Positions 1 through 10,226 of a stretch of 64,000 nucleotides of DNA are shown here, in pieces. The stretch lies in assembly GCA_023251135.1 (NCBI GenBank), contig JAHEZJ010000026.1:1-64000 (forward strand), written 5' to 3'. The notes beneath the pieces were generated by a model. The model was given only the letters and a program-made list of their open reading frames with translations. It did not search any database and was not told the DNA's origin. Each line of letters opens with the position of its first letter. The stretch's first letter is position 1. This DNA comes from Flavobacterium sp. Lineage in GTDB: Bacteria; Bacteroidota; Bacteroidia; Flavobacteriales; Flavobacteriaceae. The position numbers and the translations under genes were made by a program.

Positions 1-2490
1 TTTTAGTAATGGTACAAAGGTTAGCATCTTTAATAGTCACCGTATATGTTCCTGCCGCTAAATTAGAAGCTGTTGCTGCTGAACCTCCAGATGGTGCCCA
101 AGAGTAGGTATACGCTCCGGTTCCTCCGGCAGCAGTCACTGTCGCAGAACCTGTAGCTCCGGCATTACAAGCCACATTGGTTTGTGTAGTTGTAGCGGTC
201 AGCGCCGTTGGCTCTGTTATGGTAACGGTTTTAGTAAGTGTACAAAGATTAGCATCTTTAATAGTCACGGTATAAGTTCCTGCGGCTAAATTCGAAGCTG
301 TTGCTGCTGATCCACCTGATGGTGCCCAGGAGTACGTATACGCTCCGGTTCCTCCGGCAGCAGTTACTGTTGCAGAACCTGTTGTTCCGGCATTACAAGC
401 CACATTAGTTTGTGTAGTTGTTGCGGTCAATGCAGTTGGCTCTGTAATCGTTACTGTTTTAGTAATAGTACAAAGGTTAGCATCTTTAATAGTCACGGTA
501 TATGTTCCTGCCGCTAAATTAGAAGCCGTTGCTGCTGAACCTCCAGATGGTGCCCAAGAGTAAGTATACGCTCCGGTTCCTCCGGCAGCAGTTACGGTTG
601 CAGAACCTGTAGTTCCGGCATTACAAGCTACATTAGTTTGCGTAGTTGTAGCGGTCAAAGCAGTTGGTTCTGTAATCGTTACTGTTTTAGTAAGGGTACA
701 AAGGTTGGCATCTTTAATCGTTACCGTATAGGTTCCGGCTGCTAAATTAGAAGCTGTTGCTGCTGAACCTCCAGAAGGTGCCCAGGAGTAAGTATAACCT
801 GGAGTTCCTCCGGCAACAGTTACGGTTGCAGAACCTGTCGTTCCGGCATTACAAGCCACATTAGTTTGTGAAGTTGTAGCAGTCAAAGTAGATGATTCTG
901 TGATGGTAACGGTTTTAGTAATGGTACAAAGATTAGCGTCTTTAATAGTCACGGTATAAGTTCCTGCGGCTAAATTAGAAGCTGTTGCTGCTGATCCACC
1001 TGATGGTGCCCAGGAGTAAGTATACGCTCCGGTTCCTCCTGCAGGAGTCACGGTCGCAGAACCTGTATTTCCTGCATTACAAGCCACATTGGTCTGTGTA
1101 GTTGTTGCGGTTAGCGCCGTTGGCTCTGTTATGGTAACGGTTTTAGTAATGGTACAAAGATTAGCATCTTTAATAGTCACGGTATAAGTTCCTGCGGCTA
1201 AATTAGAAGCTGTTGCTGCCGATCCACCTGATGGTGCCCAAGAGTACGTATACGCTCCGGTTCCTCCTGTTGGAGTTACTGTTGCAGAACCTGTAGTCCC
1301 GGCATTACAAAGTACATTAGTTTGCGTAGTGGTTGCAGTCAAGGCATTTGCAGGCTCTGTAATAGTAACCGTTTTGGTTATCGTACAAAGATTAGCATCT
1401 TTAATCGTTACGGTATAAGTTCCCGCCGCTAAATTAGAAGCTGTTGCTGCCGATCCGCCTGATGGTGCCCAAGAATAGGTATAGGCTCCTGTTCCTCCCA
1501 CAGGAGTCACGGTGGCAGAACCTGTTGTTGCAGATTTACAAAGTACGTTGGTTTGTATGGTGGTAGCGGTTAGCGCCGTTGGTTCTGTAATGGTAACCGT
1601 TTTGGTTATCGTACAAAGATTAGCATCTTTAATAGTCACGGTATAAGTTCCCGCTGCTAAATTAGAAGCCGTTGCTGCTGAACCACCTGATGGTGCCCAA
1701 GAGTACGTATACGCTCCTGTTCCTCCGGCAGGAGTCACAGTTGCAGAACCTGTAGTTCCGGCATTACAAGCCACATTAGTTTGTGAAGTAGTCGCAGTCA
1801 AAGCATTTGCGGGCTCTGTAATGGTAACCGTTTTGGTTATCGTACAAAGATTAGCGTCTTTAATGGTCACGGTATAAGTTCCCGCTGCTAAATTAGAAGC
1901 CGTTGCTGCTGAACCACCTGATGGTGCCCAAGAGTACGTGTAAGCTCCTGTTCCTCCCGCAGGAGTTACGGTTACAGAACCTGTTGTTGCAGATTTACAA
2001 AGTACGTTGGTTTGTGTAGTCGTAGCAGTTAGCGCCGTTGGTTCTGTAATGGTAACCGTTTTGGTGATTGTACAAAGATTAGCATCTTTGATCGTTACGG
2101 TATAGGTTCCAGCTGCTAAATTCGAAGCTGTTGCTGCTGATCCGCCCGATGGTGCCCAGGAATAGGTGTAAGGTCCGGTTCCTCCGGCAGGAGTCGCGGT
2201 TGCAGAACCTGTAGTTCCGGCATTACAAAGTACGTTGGTTTGCGAAGTGGTTGCAGTCAAGATAGCTGCAGGCTCCGTAATAATTATTTGTTTGGTACCG
2301 GTACATCCTTTTGAATCAGTAGCGGTTACAGTATAAGTTCCTGCGGCTAGATTTGAAGCGGTTGCTGCCGATCCACCTGATGGTGCCCAGGAATAGGTAT
2401 AAGGTGCAGTTCCTCCTGTGGCAGTTACGGTCGCTGATCCGGTTGTAGTTCCTTTACATTTTACATCAACATGCGAACCGGCAGTTTCGG
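1..2490 (-). repeat. Tandem 228/231-bp coding repeats (SprB units)
   Basis: Unit boundaries, taken at the conserved GGCTCTGTNAT block, fall at 211, 439, 667, 895, 1123, 1354, 1582, 1813, 2041 and 2272, giving steps of 228 or 231 bp, that is 76 or 77 residues. The 3-bp difference is one extra alanine codon at the unit junction (PANAL versus PTAL). Neighbouring units are nearly identical at DNA level, and the array continues left of the window. The unit beginning near 2272 and the region up to about 2490 are more diverged, as expected for the array edge. Confidence 0.95.
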
Positions 2491-3835
2491 TAATCACAAT
2501 ATTGGTCTGACTCACAACAACCGGTTTCGTATCAGAACAGCCCGATTGTACATTTGTACCTTTAATGTAATAAGTCCCTACTGGCGCTGCAGTTGGAGTG
2601 TTATAAGGAATAGTTGCTGCAGCATCCTGCCAGTACGTATAAGTAAGTCCGGCAGTACTTCCTGCAGTAACTGCTGGCAAAGTAAGGTTTGCTGTACCAT
2701 TAACACATACAGGGGCAGGGTTGGTAATAACCAGAGTGTTTGTCGCAAAACTTTTTGCTTTCAAAAACACACCGGCATCCCATCTTTGATCTGATGCATC
2801 GGCAATAGCCATTTTTATTTTATAAGTATTTCCAGGTGTAACAGCATAAGTAGCAGTAAGAACGACAGTTGAACCATCATATTCCATAGTGGTAGAACCA
2901 GGAGGATTGTTTAAGTAGTAAGCGTCGTTTACTGCCGGGAACGCAACATTATTTACGTTAGTTCCGGCAGAGTGTATGTTGTTTATGGTTACCGCATCAC
3001 CGTTTGGCAATTGAGCAAGATTGATCGCATTGTTGGTATACGTACCGGTAATTCCGGTGCCGCTTAAAAAGAATCCAAAAGCATCATTAAACTGCGTATT
3101 TACATATTCCAGATACTCTTCAGATGCAAAAATAAATTTAAACTCTACAAGATTTCCGTCAGGAATAAAATTGAATTCTAATATGGAGGCATCGTGCATG
3201 GTTCTGCCGGCAATTCCAGCCAAATCAGGATCACTCGCTTCGTTTACCATTTCATCAGACCTGTTGGTGTACGTATTAGGTCCCATGGCAGAACTGATTT
3301 TCCCTGTAGACAAAAGAAGCCCTTCGTCTATTGGAAATGTAGAAGTTCCTTTGCTGTAGTATCCCAATTGTCGGTCTCCGGCAGTCGAAGACCAGGTATG
3401 ATTTACCCAGGTCCAGGTGTTGTTATTGTTTCTTCTGTAATAACCAAAGCGAACATTGTCGATGGTTAAACATCCGGACGTTAATACATTACGAACAAGC
3501 TGATCGGCATTATAACCATTGTAGCCTGCAGCAGGATTGGCAACATCAATTGAACCGGCAACAGCTGCCAGAGCACTAACAGCTTCGGTTGTGGCTGCCG
3601 TTTTTGCTGTCTTGGAAGTTAGTTTAGTTGATGAAATAGTATTTCCAATCCTAACAGGGATCTCCTGAGCAAAAACTGCCGAAGAATACATTGTTAATCC
3701 TAAAATTAAAATCAATATAGATTTTAAGTTAATTTTAGAAAAGACATCATGTTGAATGTTTTGGTGAAAAGGGAAAATATACTTACCACATTTAATGAAA
3801 TTTCCCACTTCTTGAAGAGTAGTTTTAGTTTTCAT
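1..3835 (-). CDS. SprB-repeat surface adhesin, choice-of-anchor L domain at N-terminus; 3' end outside window
   Basis: An open frame of about 1,278 codons starts at the ATG at 3835 and runs off the left edge without a stop. Residues 1-57 carry a long leader with a hydrophobic segment ending YSSAVFAQ, a plausible signal peptide. Residues about 95-345 look like a choice-of-anchor L domain ([34 protein letters not shown]). From about residue 450 it is built of SprB-type repeats ([20 protein letters not shown] then [16 protein letters not shown]). Such proteins in Flavobacteriaceae are usually T9SS-exported cell-surface adhesins, some used in gliding. The C-terminal sorting domain would lie outside the window and cannot be checked. 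Function as an adhesin is inferred from repeat type only. Confidence 0.9.
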   Translation of the reverse strand, partial: MKTKTTLQEVGNFIKCGKYIFPFHQNIQHDVFSKINLKSILILILGLTMYSSAVFAQEIPVRIGNTISSTKLTSKTAKTAATTEAVSALAAVAGSIDVANPAAGYNGYNADQLVRNVLTSGCLTIDNVRFGYYRRNNNNTWTWVNHTWSSTAGDRQLGYYSKGTSTFPIDEGLLLSTGKISSAMGPNTYTNRSDEMVNEASDPDLAGIAGRTMHDASILEFNFIPDGNLVEFKFIFASEEYLEYVNTQFNDAFGFFLSGTGITGTYTNNAINLAQLPNGDAVTINNIHSAGTNVNNVAFPAVNDAYYLNNPPGSTTMEYDGSTVVLTATYAVTPGNTYKIKMAIADASDQRWDAGVFLKAKSFATNTLVITNPAPVCVNGTANLTLPAVTAGSTAGLTYTYWQDAAATIPYNTPTAAPVGTYYIKGTNVQSGCSDTKPVVVSQTNIVITETAGSHVDVKCKGTTTGSATVTATGGTAPYTYSWAPSGGSAATASNLAAGTYTVTATDSKGCTGTKQIIITEPAAILTATTSQTNVLCNAGTTGSATATPAGGTGPYTYSWAPSGGSAATASNLAAGTYTVTIKDANLCTITKTVTITEPTALTATTTQTNVLCKSATTGSVTVTPAGGTGAYTYSWAPSGGSAATASNLAAGTYTVTIKDANLCTITKTVTITEPANALTATTSQTNVACNAGTTGSATVTPAGGTGAYTYSWAPSGGSAATASNLAAGTYTVTIKDANLCTITKTVTITEPTALTATTIQTNVLCKSATTGSATVTPVGGTGAYTYSWAPSGGSAATASNLAAGTYTVTIKDANLCTITKTVTITEPANALTATTTQTNVLCNAGTTGSATVTPTGGTGAYTYSWAPSGGSAATASNLAAGTYTVTIKDANLCTITKTVTITEPTALTATTTQTNVACNAGNTGSATVTPAGGTGAYTYSWAPSGGSAATASNLAAGTYTVTIKDANLCTITKTVTITESSTLTATTSQTNVACNAGTTGSATVTVAGGTPGYTYSWAPSGGSAATASNLAAGTYTVTIKDANLCTLTKTVTITEPTALTATTTQTNVACNAGTTGSATVTAAGGTGAYTYSWAPSGGSAATASNLAAGTYTVTIKDANLCTITKTVTITEPTALTATTTQTNVACNAGTTGSATVTAAGGTGAYTYSWAPSGGSAATASNLAAGTYTVTIKDANLCTLTKTVTITEPTALTATTTQTNVACNAGATGSATVTAAGGTGAYTYSWAPSGGSAATASNLAAGTYTVTIKDANLCTITK

Positions 3836-4336
3836 ATTTTAGGATTTTGTTTTTGAAAGTACTTGTGATATTTTAACAGAATCAAAGTTATAACGTGTAA
3901 TTACTTTTGATTTTTTTTCTCCGCAACTAACCTAAAAACTCGTTGAAGTGTATTTTTTTTGTTAAATAAGGGGCAAAAAACACTTTTTTTTGCCATTTCT
4001 GACAAAAAAAACGAGGCTAATTTTTTGTTTTATTTGTTAAAAAGGCTGCTTTTTGATTCTTGTAAGTGATTAATAATCAATTATTTGGTTAATTTTTTAT
4101 GAATATGGAAAATATCGACTAAGTGTTTGATTTAATAGATGAAGAACACTTTTTGTTAAATAAGGGAAGTTTTCCTTTGTTAAGGATTTTAGATTTTTAG
4201 TTTTCAGTTCGTCGTTAAAAATTTTGTTGAAATGTTAACAGAAATAAAAAAAAGAAAAGGTTTAAGATTTCTTTTGTAAATTAGAAGTTCAATAAAAAAC
4301 CAACCTCTTTTAATGAGGATTGTAAACCTTCAGCTT
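3836..4336. other. Intergenic region with divergent promoters
   Basis: About 500 bp of very AT-rich DNA separates the adhesin (minus) from the sixA-like gene (plus). A match to the Bacteroidetes -7 box, TAACTTTG, lies on the minus strand at 3890-3883, about 48 bases before the adhesin start; I see no well-spaced TTG partner. The phrase TTGTTAAATAAGG occurs twice (about 3960 and 4153). No open frame here resembles a gene. Confidence 0.5.
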
Positions 4337-4822
4337 ATGAAAAACTTAATTTTAATACGCCATGCAAAATCAAGTTGGGAAGCCCCGTTAAAAGATTTCG
4401 ACAGACCATTGATGAAAAAAGGAATTTTAGATGCACATGAAGTATCGGCAACGATTTCAAAGTTTCTTCCTAAAACCTATATCATGTGGAGTAGTACTGC
4501 AGCGAGAGCTTTAGAAACGGCACTTATTTTTGCGCAAAATATTTCTTATCCTATAGAAAGTATCGTTTATAAAGACGACCTTTATACCTTTGATGACAAA
4601 CAGCTCGAAAAAGTTATCAAATCATGTGATAATAGTTTTGAAAGCGTTATTCTTTTCGGACATAACGAGGCTATTACAAATTTTGTTAATAAATTTGGGG
4701 ATGTTTTTATCGAAAATGTACCTACTTCAGGCTTTGTATCACTACAGTTTGATGCAGACAGTTGGAACACCATTAATAAAGGTAAAACTCATAAAACAAT
4801 TTTCCCCAAAGATTTAAAATAA
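4337..4822 (+). CDS. SixA-type histidine phosphatase
   Basis: A small histidine phosphatase of 161 residues. The RHG motif appears as IRHAKSSW with Arg8 and the likely phospho-accepting His9; the second catalytic histidine is His109 in LFGHNE. An in-frame ATG exists 24 bases upstream (4313), but the start at 4337 gives the usual MKNLILIRHAK beginning of the family. SixA of E. coli removes phosphate from phosphohistidine proteins; the substrate here is unknown. The stop lies 5 bases before ppk1, and ppx follows, so it is probably co-transcribed with polyphosphate metabolism. A role in that pathway is inferred from position only. Confidence 0.85.
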   Translation: MKNLILIRHAKSSWEAPLKDFDRPLMKKGILDAHEVSATISKFLPKTYIMWSSTAARALETALIFAQNISYPIESIVYKDDLYTFDDKQLEKVIKSCDNSFESVILFGHNEAITNFVNKFGDVFIENVPTSGFVSLQFDADSWNTINKGKTHKTIFPKDLK

Positions 4823-4827
4823 ATAAA

Positions 4828-6897
4828 GTGTACGAACAGAAATATATCGATAGAGAAAAAAGTTGGTTGGCGTTTAATGCAAGAGTACTTCAGGAAGCTG
4901 GAGATAATTCGGTTCCACTTTTAGACAGGTTGCGTTTTGTTGGAATTTTTTCAAACAATTTAGATGAATTTTTCAGAGTCCGTTATGCTGCAATTCGAAG
5001 ATTAAGCCTTTCCGGAATTTCCGGTGAAAAATATTTAGGTGGAGTTTCGGCACACCAGCTCATTAAAGATATTACCGAAATTGTTATTCAGCAGCAATCT
5101 GAAAGTTTGCGTATTTTAGGCAATATCGAAGCAGAACTCGAAGCCGAAAATATTTTTATCATCAATGAAGATCAAATTACAAAAGAGCAGGAAAGCTATC
5201 TGAAAGACTTTTTTTTAGAGAAGTTAAGCCCTGAACTGGTGACTATTATCTTAAACGATCTGGCTGAATTTCCGGTTCTTAAAGATACCCTGGGGTATTT
5301 GGCTGTTCGATTGGAAATGAATACCAACGATGAAGTGCGTTACGCTGTTATTGAAATTCCAAAAACCATAAACCGATTTGTGGTCCTGCCATCGGAAAAT
5401 GACAAGCAGTATGTGATATTGATTGACGATGTAATTCGTTACAATCTGAAAAACATCTTCAATATTTTTGATTATAAAAGCGTTTCGGCACACATGATCA
5501 AAATTACACGAGATGCCCAGCTGGATATCGATAGTGATTTGAGTAAGAGTATGCTCGAAAAAATTGCATCCTCTGTAAAAGACAGAAGAATAGGAGAGCC
5601 TGTTCGCTTTATTTACGACAACTTAATCGAAGAAGATACCTTGCGTTTCTTTTTGGATAAAATGAAAATTGTAGAAACCGATAGTATAATTCCGGGTGGA
5701 CGTTATCATAACCGACGTGATTATATGAGTTTCCCTAATTTGGGAAGATACGATTTGCTGTACAAGCCAAACGAACCTTTGCCAATTCCGGGCTTGAGTC
5801 TCGAAGGCAGTATTTTGGAAAAAATCAGTAAAAAAGATTATTTGCTGCATGCTCCGTACCAGTCCTTTTCGTATCTGACAAAGTTTTTGCGTGAAGCCGC
5901 TTTAGATCCAAAAGTAACCAGTATAAAAATTACATTATACCGTTTGGCAAAGAACTCACAGATTATCAGTTCTTTGATTAATGCAGCGAAAAATGGTAAA
6001 AAAGTAACCGTTCAGATCGAGCTTCAGGCACGATTTGATGAGGCATCCAATATTTCCTATGCCGAGCAAATGCAGACAGAAGGAATTGATCTTATTTTTG
6101 GAATAAAAGGCTTAAAAGTACACAGTAAAATTTGTGTCATCGAAAGAGTAGAAGACAGCAAAACACGTCGTTACGGCTTTATTTCAACCGGAAATTTTAA
6201 CGAATCGACGGCTAAAATTTATACCGACGTAACCCTGTTTACCTGTCATCAGCAAATTTTGAAAGACATCTCTAAAATATTCGAGTTTTTTGATATCAAC
6301 TATAGGGTGCACCGATACAAACATTTAATTGTATCCCCGCATTATACCCGATCAAAATTTATCAAACTCATCGATCGTGAAATTCTGCATGCACTGGCAG
6401 GTAGAAAAACACATATAAAATTAAAAATGAACAGTTTGTCTGATTTTAAAATGATCGATAAATTGTACGAAGCCAGTAATGCAGGGGTTAAAATTCAGCT
6501 TCAGGTAAGAGGAATTTGTTCGTTGATTCCGGGAATTCCGGGGATGAGCGAAAACATTGAAGCCATAAGTATTGTTGACAATTATCTGGAACATTCAAGA
6601 GTTTATATTTTTGGAAATGCTGGATTAACAGAAGTCTATATTTCATCGGCCGATTTCATGACCCGAAACCTTGATGGAAGAGTCGAAGTTACCTGTCCGA
6701 TTTATGATCTTCAGATAAAGAAAGAACTAATAGACAATTTCAATATTGCGTGGAAAGGGAATGTTAAAGTGAGATATCATTCCTATAAACTAGACAATAA
6801 ATACAAGCCCAGAAATCACCATGCTCCATTTAGAGCGCAGTTTGAAACGTATAAATATTATCAGAATAAAATAACGGTTCAGGAAGAAGTGGTATAA
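4828..6897 (+). CDS. ppk1: Polyphosphate kinase 1
   Basis: Makes inorganic polyphosphate from the gamma phosphate of ATP, reversibly. The 689-residue length is normal. The N-terminal domain has SWLAFNARVLQEA and FSNNLDEFFRVR. The catalytic half has LYRLAKNSQI, ARFDEASNISYAEQM, and the phospho-accepting histidine His432 in KVHSKICVI. STGNFNESTAKIYTD follows, and a second conserved histidine, His589, is in YLEHSRVYIFG. The start is GTG at 4828, 5 bases after the upstream stop; no better ATG precedes the conserved N-terminus. It forms a run with the SixA-like gene and ppx. Confidence 0.97.
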   Translation: MYEQKYIDREKSWLAFNARVLQEAGDNSVPLLDRLRFVGIFSNNLDEFFRVRYAAIRRLSLSGISGEKYLGGVSAHQLIKDITEIVIQQQSESLRILGNIEAELEAENIFIINEDQITKEQESYLKDFFLEKLSPELVTIILNDLAEFPVLKDTLGYLAVRLEMNTNDEVRYAVIEIPKTINRFVVLPSENDKQYVILIDDVIRYNLKNIFNIFDYKSVSAHMIKITRDAQLDIDSDLSKSMLEKIASSVKDRRIGEPVRFIYDNLIEEDTLRFFLDKMKIVETDSIIPGGRYHNRRDYMSFPNLGRYDLLYKPNEPLPIPGLSLEGSILEKISKKDYLLHAPYQSFSYLTKFLREAALDPKVTSIKITLYRLAKNSQIISSLINAAKNGKKVTVQIELQARFDEASNISYAEQMQTEGIDLIFGIKGLKVHSKICVIERVEDSKTRRYGFISTGNFNESTAKIYTDVTLFTCHQQILKDISKIFEFFDINYRVHRYKHLIVSPHYTRSKFIKLIDREILHALAGRKTHIKLKMNSLSDFKMIDKLYEASNAGVKIQLQVRGICSLIPGIPGMSENIEAISIVDNYLEHSRVYIFGNAGLTEVYISSADFMTRNLDGRVEVTCPIYDLQIKKELIDNFNIAWKGNVKVRYHSYKLDNKYKPRNHHAPFRAQFETYKYYQNKITVQEEVV

Positions 6898-6942
6898 CAC
6901 ATCAATTAATAAAAACAATAAAAAATAAAATCATAAGTGAGC

Positions 6943-7833
6943 ATGATTAATATAAGGAAATTTGCAGCGATAGATATTGGATCCAATGCCATGAGGCTAC
7001 TGATATCGAATGTTGTAGAACAAGATGGGAAAGAACCTCAGTTTAACAAAAGTTCACTTGTTCGTGTGCCAATTCGTTTGGGACAAGATGCCTTTACCGT
7101 AGGAGAAATTTCAGCAGAAAATATAGATCGAATGGTGGATGCGATGAGAGCATTCAACCTTTTGATGAAAGTACATAAAGTAGAACGTTATATGGCGTTT
7201 GCAACTTCGGCAATGCGCGAGGCCTATAATGCAAAAGAAGTTGTGGCCCTGATCAAGAAAAAAGCCGATATAAAAATCGAGATTATTGATGGTAAAAAAG
7301 AAGCCGCAATTATTGCATCGACAGATTTACATCATTTGCTAAAAACAGATGAGACCTATCTTTTTGTAGATGTGGGTGGTGGAAGTACCGAATTTACCTT
7401 ATTTTCTGATGGAAAAATGATCAATTCGAGATCTTTCAAAGCCGGAACTGTACGTTTGTTAAATAATATGGTGCACGATGTGGTTTGGGATGAAATCGAA
7501 AAATGGATCAAAACCAATACCGCAGATTATGAAGAAGTCACCCTGATTGGTTCGGGTGGAAACATCAATAAATTGTTTAAAATGTCCGGAAAACAGCAAG
7601 AAAAACCGCTTTCGTACATTTATATCAATTCGCAGTATGCTTTCCTGAATTCGTTAAGTTACGAGCAAAGAATTGCCGAACTGGGTCTGAATTCAGATCG
7701 TGCCGACGTAATTATTCATGCTACCAGAATTTATCTGAATGCCATGAAATGGAGTGGAGCACGTCAGATTTACGTTCCAAAAATTGGACTTTCTGACGGA
7801 ATCGTAAAAGCAATGTACTACGGTAAAATTTAA
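6943..7833 (+). CDS. ppx: Exopolyphosphatase / guanosine pentaphosphate phosphatase family
   Basis: A Ppx/GppA-family enzyme with an actin-like ATPase fold, expected to hydrolyse terminal phosphates of polyphosphate or pppGpp. The phosphate-1 loop AAIDIGSNAMRLL is at the N-terminus, ATSAMREA follows, and the phosphate-2 loop DVGGGSTEF starts at Asp143. At 296 residues it is the short, single-unit form lacking the C-terminal HD domain of E. coli Ppx. A GTG at 6937 would add two residues; the ATG at 6943 is preferred. It lies 45 bases after ppk1, so synthesis and breakdown genes are paired. Confidence 0.92.
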   Translation: MINIRKFAAIDIGSNAMRLLISNVVEQDGKEPQFNKSSLVRVPIRLGQDAFTVGEISAENIDRMVDAMRAFNLLMKVHKVERYMAFATSAMREAYNAKEVVALIKKKADIKIEIIDGKKEAAIIASTDLHHLLKTDETYLFVDVGGGSTEFTLFSDGKMINSRSFKAGTVRLLNNMVHDVVWDEIEKWIKTNTADYEEVTLIGSGGNINKLFKMSGKQQEKPLSYIYINSQYAFLNSLSYEQRIAELGLNSDRADVIIHATRIYLNAMKWSGARQIYVPKIGLSDGIVKAMYYGKI

Positions 7834-7842
7834 TTTTTTTGC

Positions 7843-7945
7843 CGCGATCCGCGTTATAGCGAACAGACGAAGCAGTTGCATGATTTTTTCATTCAAAACA
7901 GCAAAAAATAAATTTGTGGAGATTTGTGAAATTCGTGGCAAAAAT
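7843..7945. repeat. Dispersed intergenic repeat fragments
   Basis: The 137-bp gap after ppx contains GCCGCGATCCGCGTTATAGCG, a relative of the CGGATT/CGCTATGCG element found near 16.05 and 59.9 kb. It also holds a short decamer-like run (TTTGTGGAGATTTGTGAAAT then TCGTGGCAAA) of the kind dispersed in flavobacterial intergenic DNA. No gene is apparent. Confidence 0.4.
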
Positions 7946-7970
7946 AAATGTTAACCAACAAGCATAATAA

Positions 7971-8552
7971 ATGAACAAAACAAGACTTGAGGCTTTTAGT
8001 GATGGGGTATTGGCTATTATCATAACTATTATGATTTTAGAAATTAAAGTGCCGGCAGGTCATGAATTCGCCGATTTAAAACCGCTGATTCCTAAGTTTC
8101 TTAGTTATGTTTTGAGTTTTGTTTATGTTGGTATTTATTGGAACAATCACCATTATTTAATTCATAGCCTCAGTAAGGTTAATGGGAAAATTCTTTGGGC
8201 CAATTTACATTTGCTCTTTTGGCTTTCCTTGATTCCTGTGGCAACCGGATGGATGGGCGAACATAACTTTGCCAAAGCCTCTATGGCTTTGTATGGCACT
8301 GTTTTATTGTTGTGTTCAATTGCATACTTTATTTTACAGCGTATTATAATTCTGAATGAAGGTACAAATTCGAACCTTGCAAAAGCGATAGGACGCGATG
8401 TAAAAGGACATACTTCTTCCGTTTTGTACATTTTGGGAATCGTATTTTCGTTTTATAACGAATGGATTTCGGGCGCAGCTTATTTTATCGTTGCTTTATT
8501 ATGGCTTATTCCGGACAAGAGAATAGAAAGGATTTTTGCTGCTAAAAATTAA
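7971..8552 (+). CDS. TMEM175-like (DUF1211) potassium channel family membrane protein
   Basis: A 193-residue membrane protein with about six hydrophobic segments. The first begins LEAFSDGVLAIIITIMILEI, holding the FSD motif (residues 9-11) that marks the TMEM175/DUF1211 family. Bacterial members form K+-selective channels with one six-helix unit per chain. Length and the hydrophobic pattern fit. It stands alone between ppx and a Crp-type regulator gene 17 bases downstream, with which it may share a transcript. Ion selectivity is inferred from the family. Confidence 0.85.
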   Translation: MNKTRLEAFSDGVLAIIITIMILEIKVPAGHEFADLKPLIPKFLSYVLSFVYVGIYWNNHHYLIHSLSKVNGKILWANLHLLFWLSLIPVATGWMGEHNFAKASMALYGTVLLLCSIAYFILQRIIILNEGTNSNLAKAIGRDVKGHTSSVLYILGIVFSFYNEWISGAAYFIVALLWLIPDKRIERIFAAKN

Positions 8553-8569
8553 TTCATTTCGGGAATATC

Positions 8570-9130
8570 ATGAAATCAGTTTTTCAGTCCATTAAGAATT
8601 TACCGCAGGACGTATTAGATCAGTTGGATGATTTAATTACAGTCCGAAAACTTAAAAAAGGCGATTTCCTATTGAAAGAAGATCAGGTTTGTAGTGAAAT
8701 TGTTTTGATAAAAAAAGGAATTTTAAGATCGTTTTTTTTTAATCATCAGGGCAATGAAATAACAAACTGTTTTGCTTTTGAAAATGAATTTATGGGATCG
8801 TTTTCGAGCTTCATAACGCAAAAAGTGGCAGAAGAAAACATTCAGGCGCTTACCGATACTGAAATCGAGGTCATACACAAAGAGGGTATAGAGAAACTTT
8901 ACAGCTCAAGTATTTACTGGCAGGAAGTAGGCCGTAAAATTGCCGAAATTGAATATGTGACGCTGCAAAAAAGAATGATATCTTTTCAAAAACTATCAGG
9001 AACGCAACGTTACGAAGAACTTTATCAAAATCATAAAAACTACATTCAGCAAATTCCGCTGCAATACCTCGCCTCTTATTTGGGCGTTACGCCAAGGCAT
9101 CTGAGCCGAATTCGCAAAGCTGTTTTATAG
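8570..9130 (+). CDS. Crp/Fnr-family transcriptional regulator (cyclic-nucleotide-binding-like)
   Basis: A 186-residue protein with a cupin-type cNMP-binding-like domain (residues about 5-125; KLKKGDFLLKEDQVCSEIVLIKKGILRSFF) and a short C-terminal helix-turn-helix (LASYLGVTPRHLSRIRKA). The invariant Arg-Ser phosphate-binding signature of true cAMP receptors is not obvious, so the ligand is unknown. Two oxidoreductase genes follow in the same direction. A dyad GGACA-TT-TGTCC overlaps its 3' end and stands about 24 bases before a -7-like box of the next gene, so local control is likely. Confidence 0.88.
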   Translation: MKSVFQSIKNLPQDVLDQLDDLITVRKLKKGDFLLKEDQVCSEIVLIKKGILRSFFFNHQGNEITNCFAFENEFMGSFSSFITQKVAEENIQALTDTEIEVIHKEGIEKLYSSSIYWQEVGRKIAEIEYVTLQKRMISFQKLSGTQRYEELYQNHKNYIQQIPLQYLASYLGVTPRHLSRIRKAVL

Positions 9131-9173
9131 GACATTTGTCCGGTTCCCGAGAGGGGTTTCCTCGTTATTTTTG
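9130..9173 (+). promoter_or_regulatory. Candidate operator dyad and -7 box before the oxidoreductase pair
   Basis: GGACA-TT-TGTCC at 9130-9141 is a two-fold symmetric site, followed by a GAGGGGTTTCCTC dyad and then TATTTTTG (9166-9173), an exact TAnnTTTG match, 18 bases before the ATG at 9192. The placement suits an activator site, plausibly for the adjacent Crp/Fnr-type protein. Binding is inference. Confidence 0.45.
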
Positions 9174-9191
9174 CTCCAAACAAATGTACCA

Positions 9192-10220
9192 ATGAGGAAA
9201 AATATTTTAATAATTGGAGGGACAGGATTAGTAGGTAAAATCATTTTACGCATTCTTGAAGGGAGGAATTCTGACTATAAAGTTTTTGTCGGGAGCCGTA
9301 AACCGGGGCAAACCAAAAATGCTTTAATCGTAGATGTGAACCATCCTGAAACCTTCACTACGATTACAGCTCATAAGATTGATTTGATTGTAATGTGTGC
9401 AAAAGACAGCAATAATAAAATCTTGCAGTTTGCCATACAAAACGGCTTAGATTATCTCGATATTACCAAACCCACTCCGGATTTAACAGCCGCGCATGAT
9501 TTTGCCGGCGTCAACAAACAAAAACTAAACAGCCGAATCGTTTTTAGTTCCGGCTGGATGGGCGGAATCGTCAGTAGTCTGGTGGATCTTGTCGAGCCCG
9601 ATACTTCTAAAATTCAGGAAACAAAGCTGTATATTTATTATTCGATTAAAGATTTGGCTGGCAAAAGCTCTGCTCATTTTCTGGCGGAAAACGTGTGTAA
9701 ACCCTTTGTGGTTTATGAAAATGATAAAGCTAAAAAGGTCAAACATTTTTCGGATTCAGAAGATTTTAATTTTTCATTTGGAATAGGAAAACGACAGGTT
9801 TACAACCTCGATGTTCCGGATTTGTTCATTTTAAATCAGATCGAAAAAATACCAACCGTTTTGGTCAAGATGACTTATAATTCTAAAATAGTGACGCGTA
9901 TAATGGGGTATCTTCAATCACTGAAAGTGTTTAATATTATGTCGTTAAAAGAAAGACAGCTCTTGTTTGGCTCGAGTGGAAAAGGAGATCAGACGGTTTT
10001 TGAAGTCATGGTTAAAACGGAGAACAAAACAAAGCACGTCAGTTTACAGAGTTTAAAAGGTCAGGCAGAATTAACGGCATTTTCGGCAGTTTTGCATGTC
10101 GAAAAGCTGTTGAGTGAAAGTGTAGCAGAAGGGATTTACTTTAGCCATCAAATACATTCGTCTGTCGAAATTTACGAAGCTTTAAGCGCTTACAATACAA
10201 TTAATGTTAATATAAGCTAA
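9192..10220 (+). CDS. Saccharopine dehydrogenase-like NAD(P)-binding oxidoreductase
   Basis: A 342-residue protein whose N-terminus has the Rossmann dinucleotide-binding loop IIGGTGLVGKIIL, followed by SRKPGQT and a pattern like saccharopine dehydrogenase-like reductases (Sacchrp_dh_NADP). No membrane segment is evident and the substrate cannot be read from sequence. An upstream TTG at 9171 would extend it by seven residues but overlaps the -7-like box; ATG 9192 is preferred. The stop is only 6 bases before the next gene, so the two are an operon. Confidence 0.75.
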   Translation: MRKNILIIGGTGLVGKIILRILEGRNSDYKVFVGSRKPGQTKNALIVDVNHPETFTTITAHKIDLIVMCAKDSNNKILQFAIQNGLDYLDITKPTPDLTAAHDFAGVNKQKLNSRIVFSSGWMGGIVSSLVDLVEPDTSKIQETKLYIYYSIKDLAGKSSAHFLAENVCKPFVVYENDKAKKVKHFSDSEDFNFSFGIGKRQVYNLDVPDLFILNQIEKIPTVLVKMTYNSKIVTRIMGYLQSLKVFNIMSLKERQLLFGSSGKGDQTVFEVMVKTENKTKHVSLQSLKGQAELTAFSAVLHVEKLLSESVAEGIYFSHQIHSSVEIYEALSAYNTINVNIS

Positions 10221-10226
10221 TTGAAA

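Noticed and set aside
2471..3469. Plus-strand open frames of 91-112 codons
   Set aside because: They are opposite-strand shadows of the SprB-repeat adhesin, which has clear domain structure on the minus strand.
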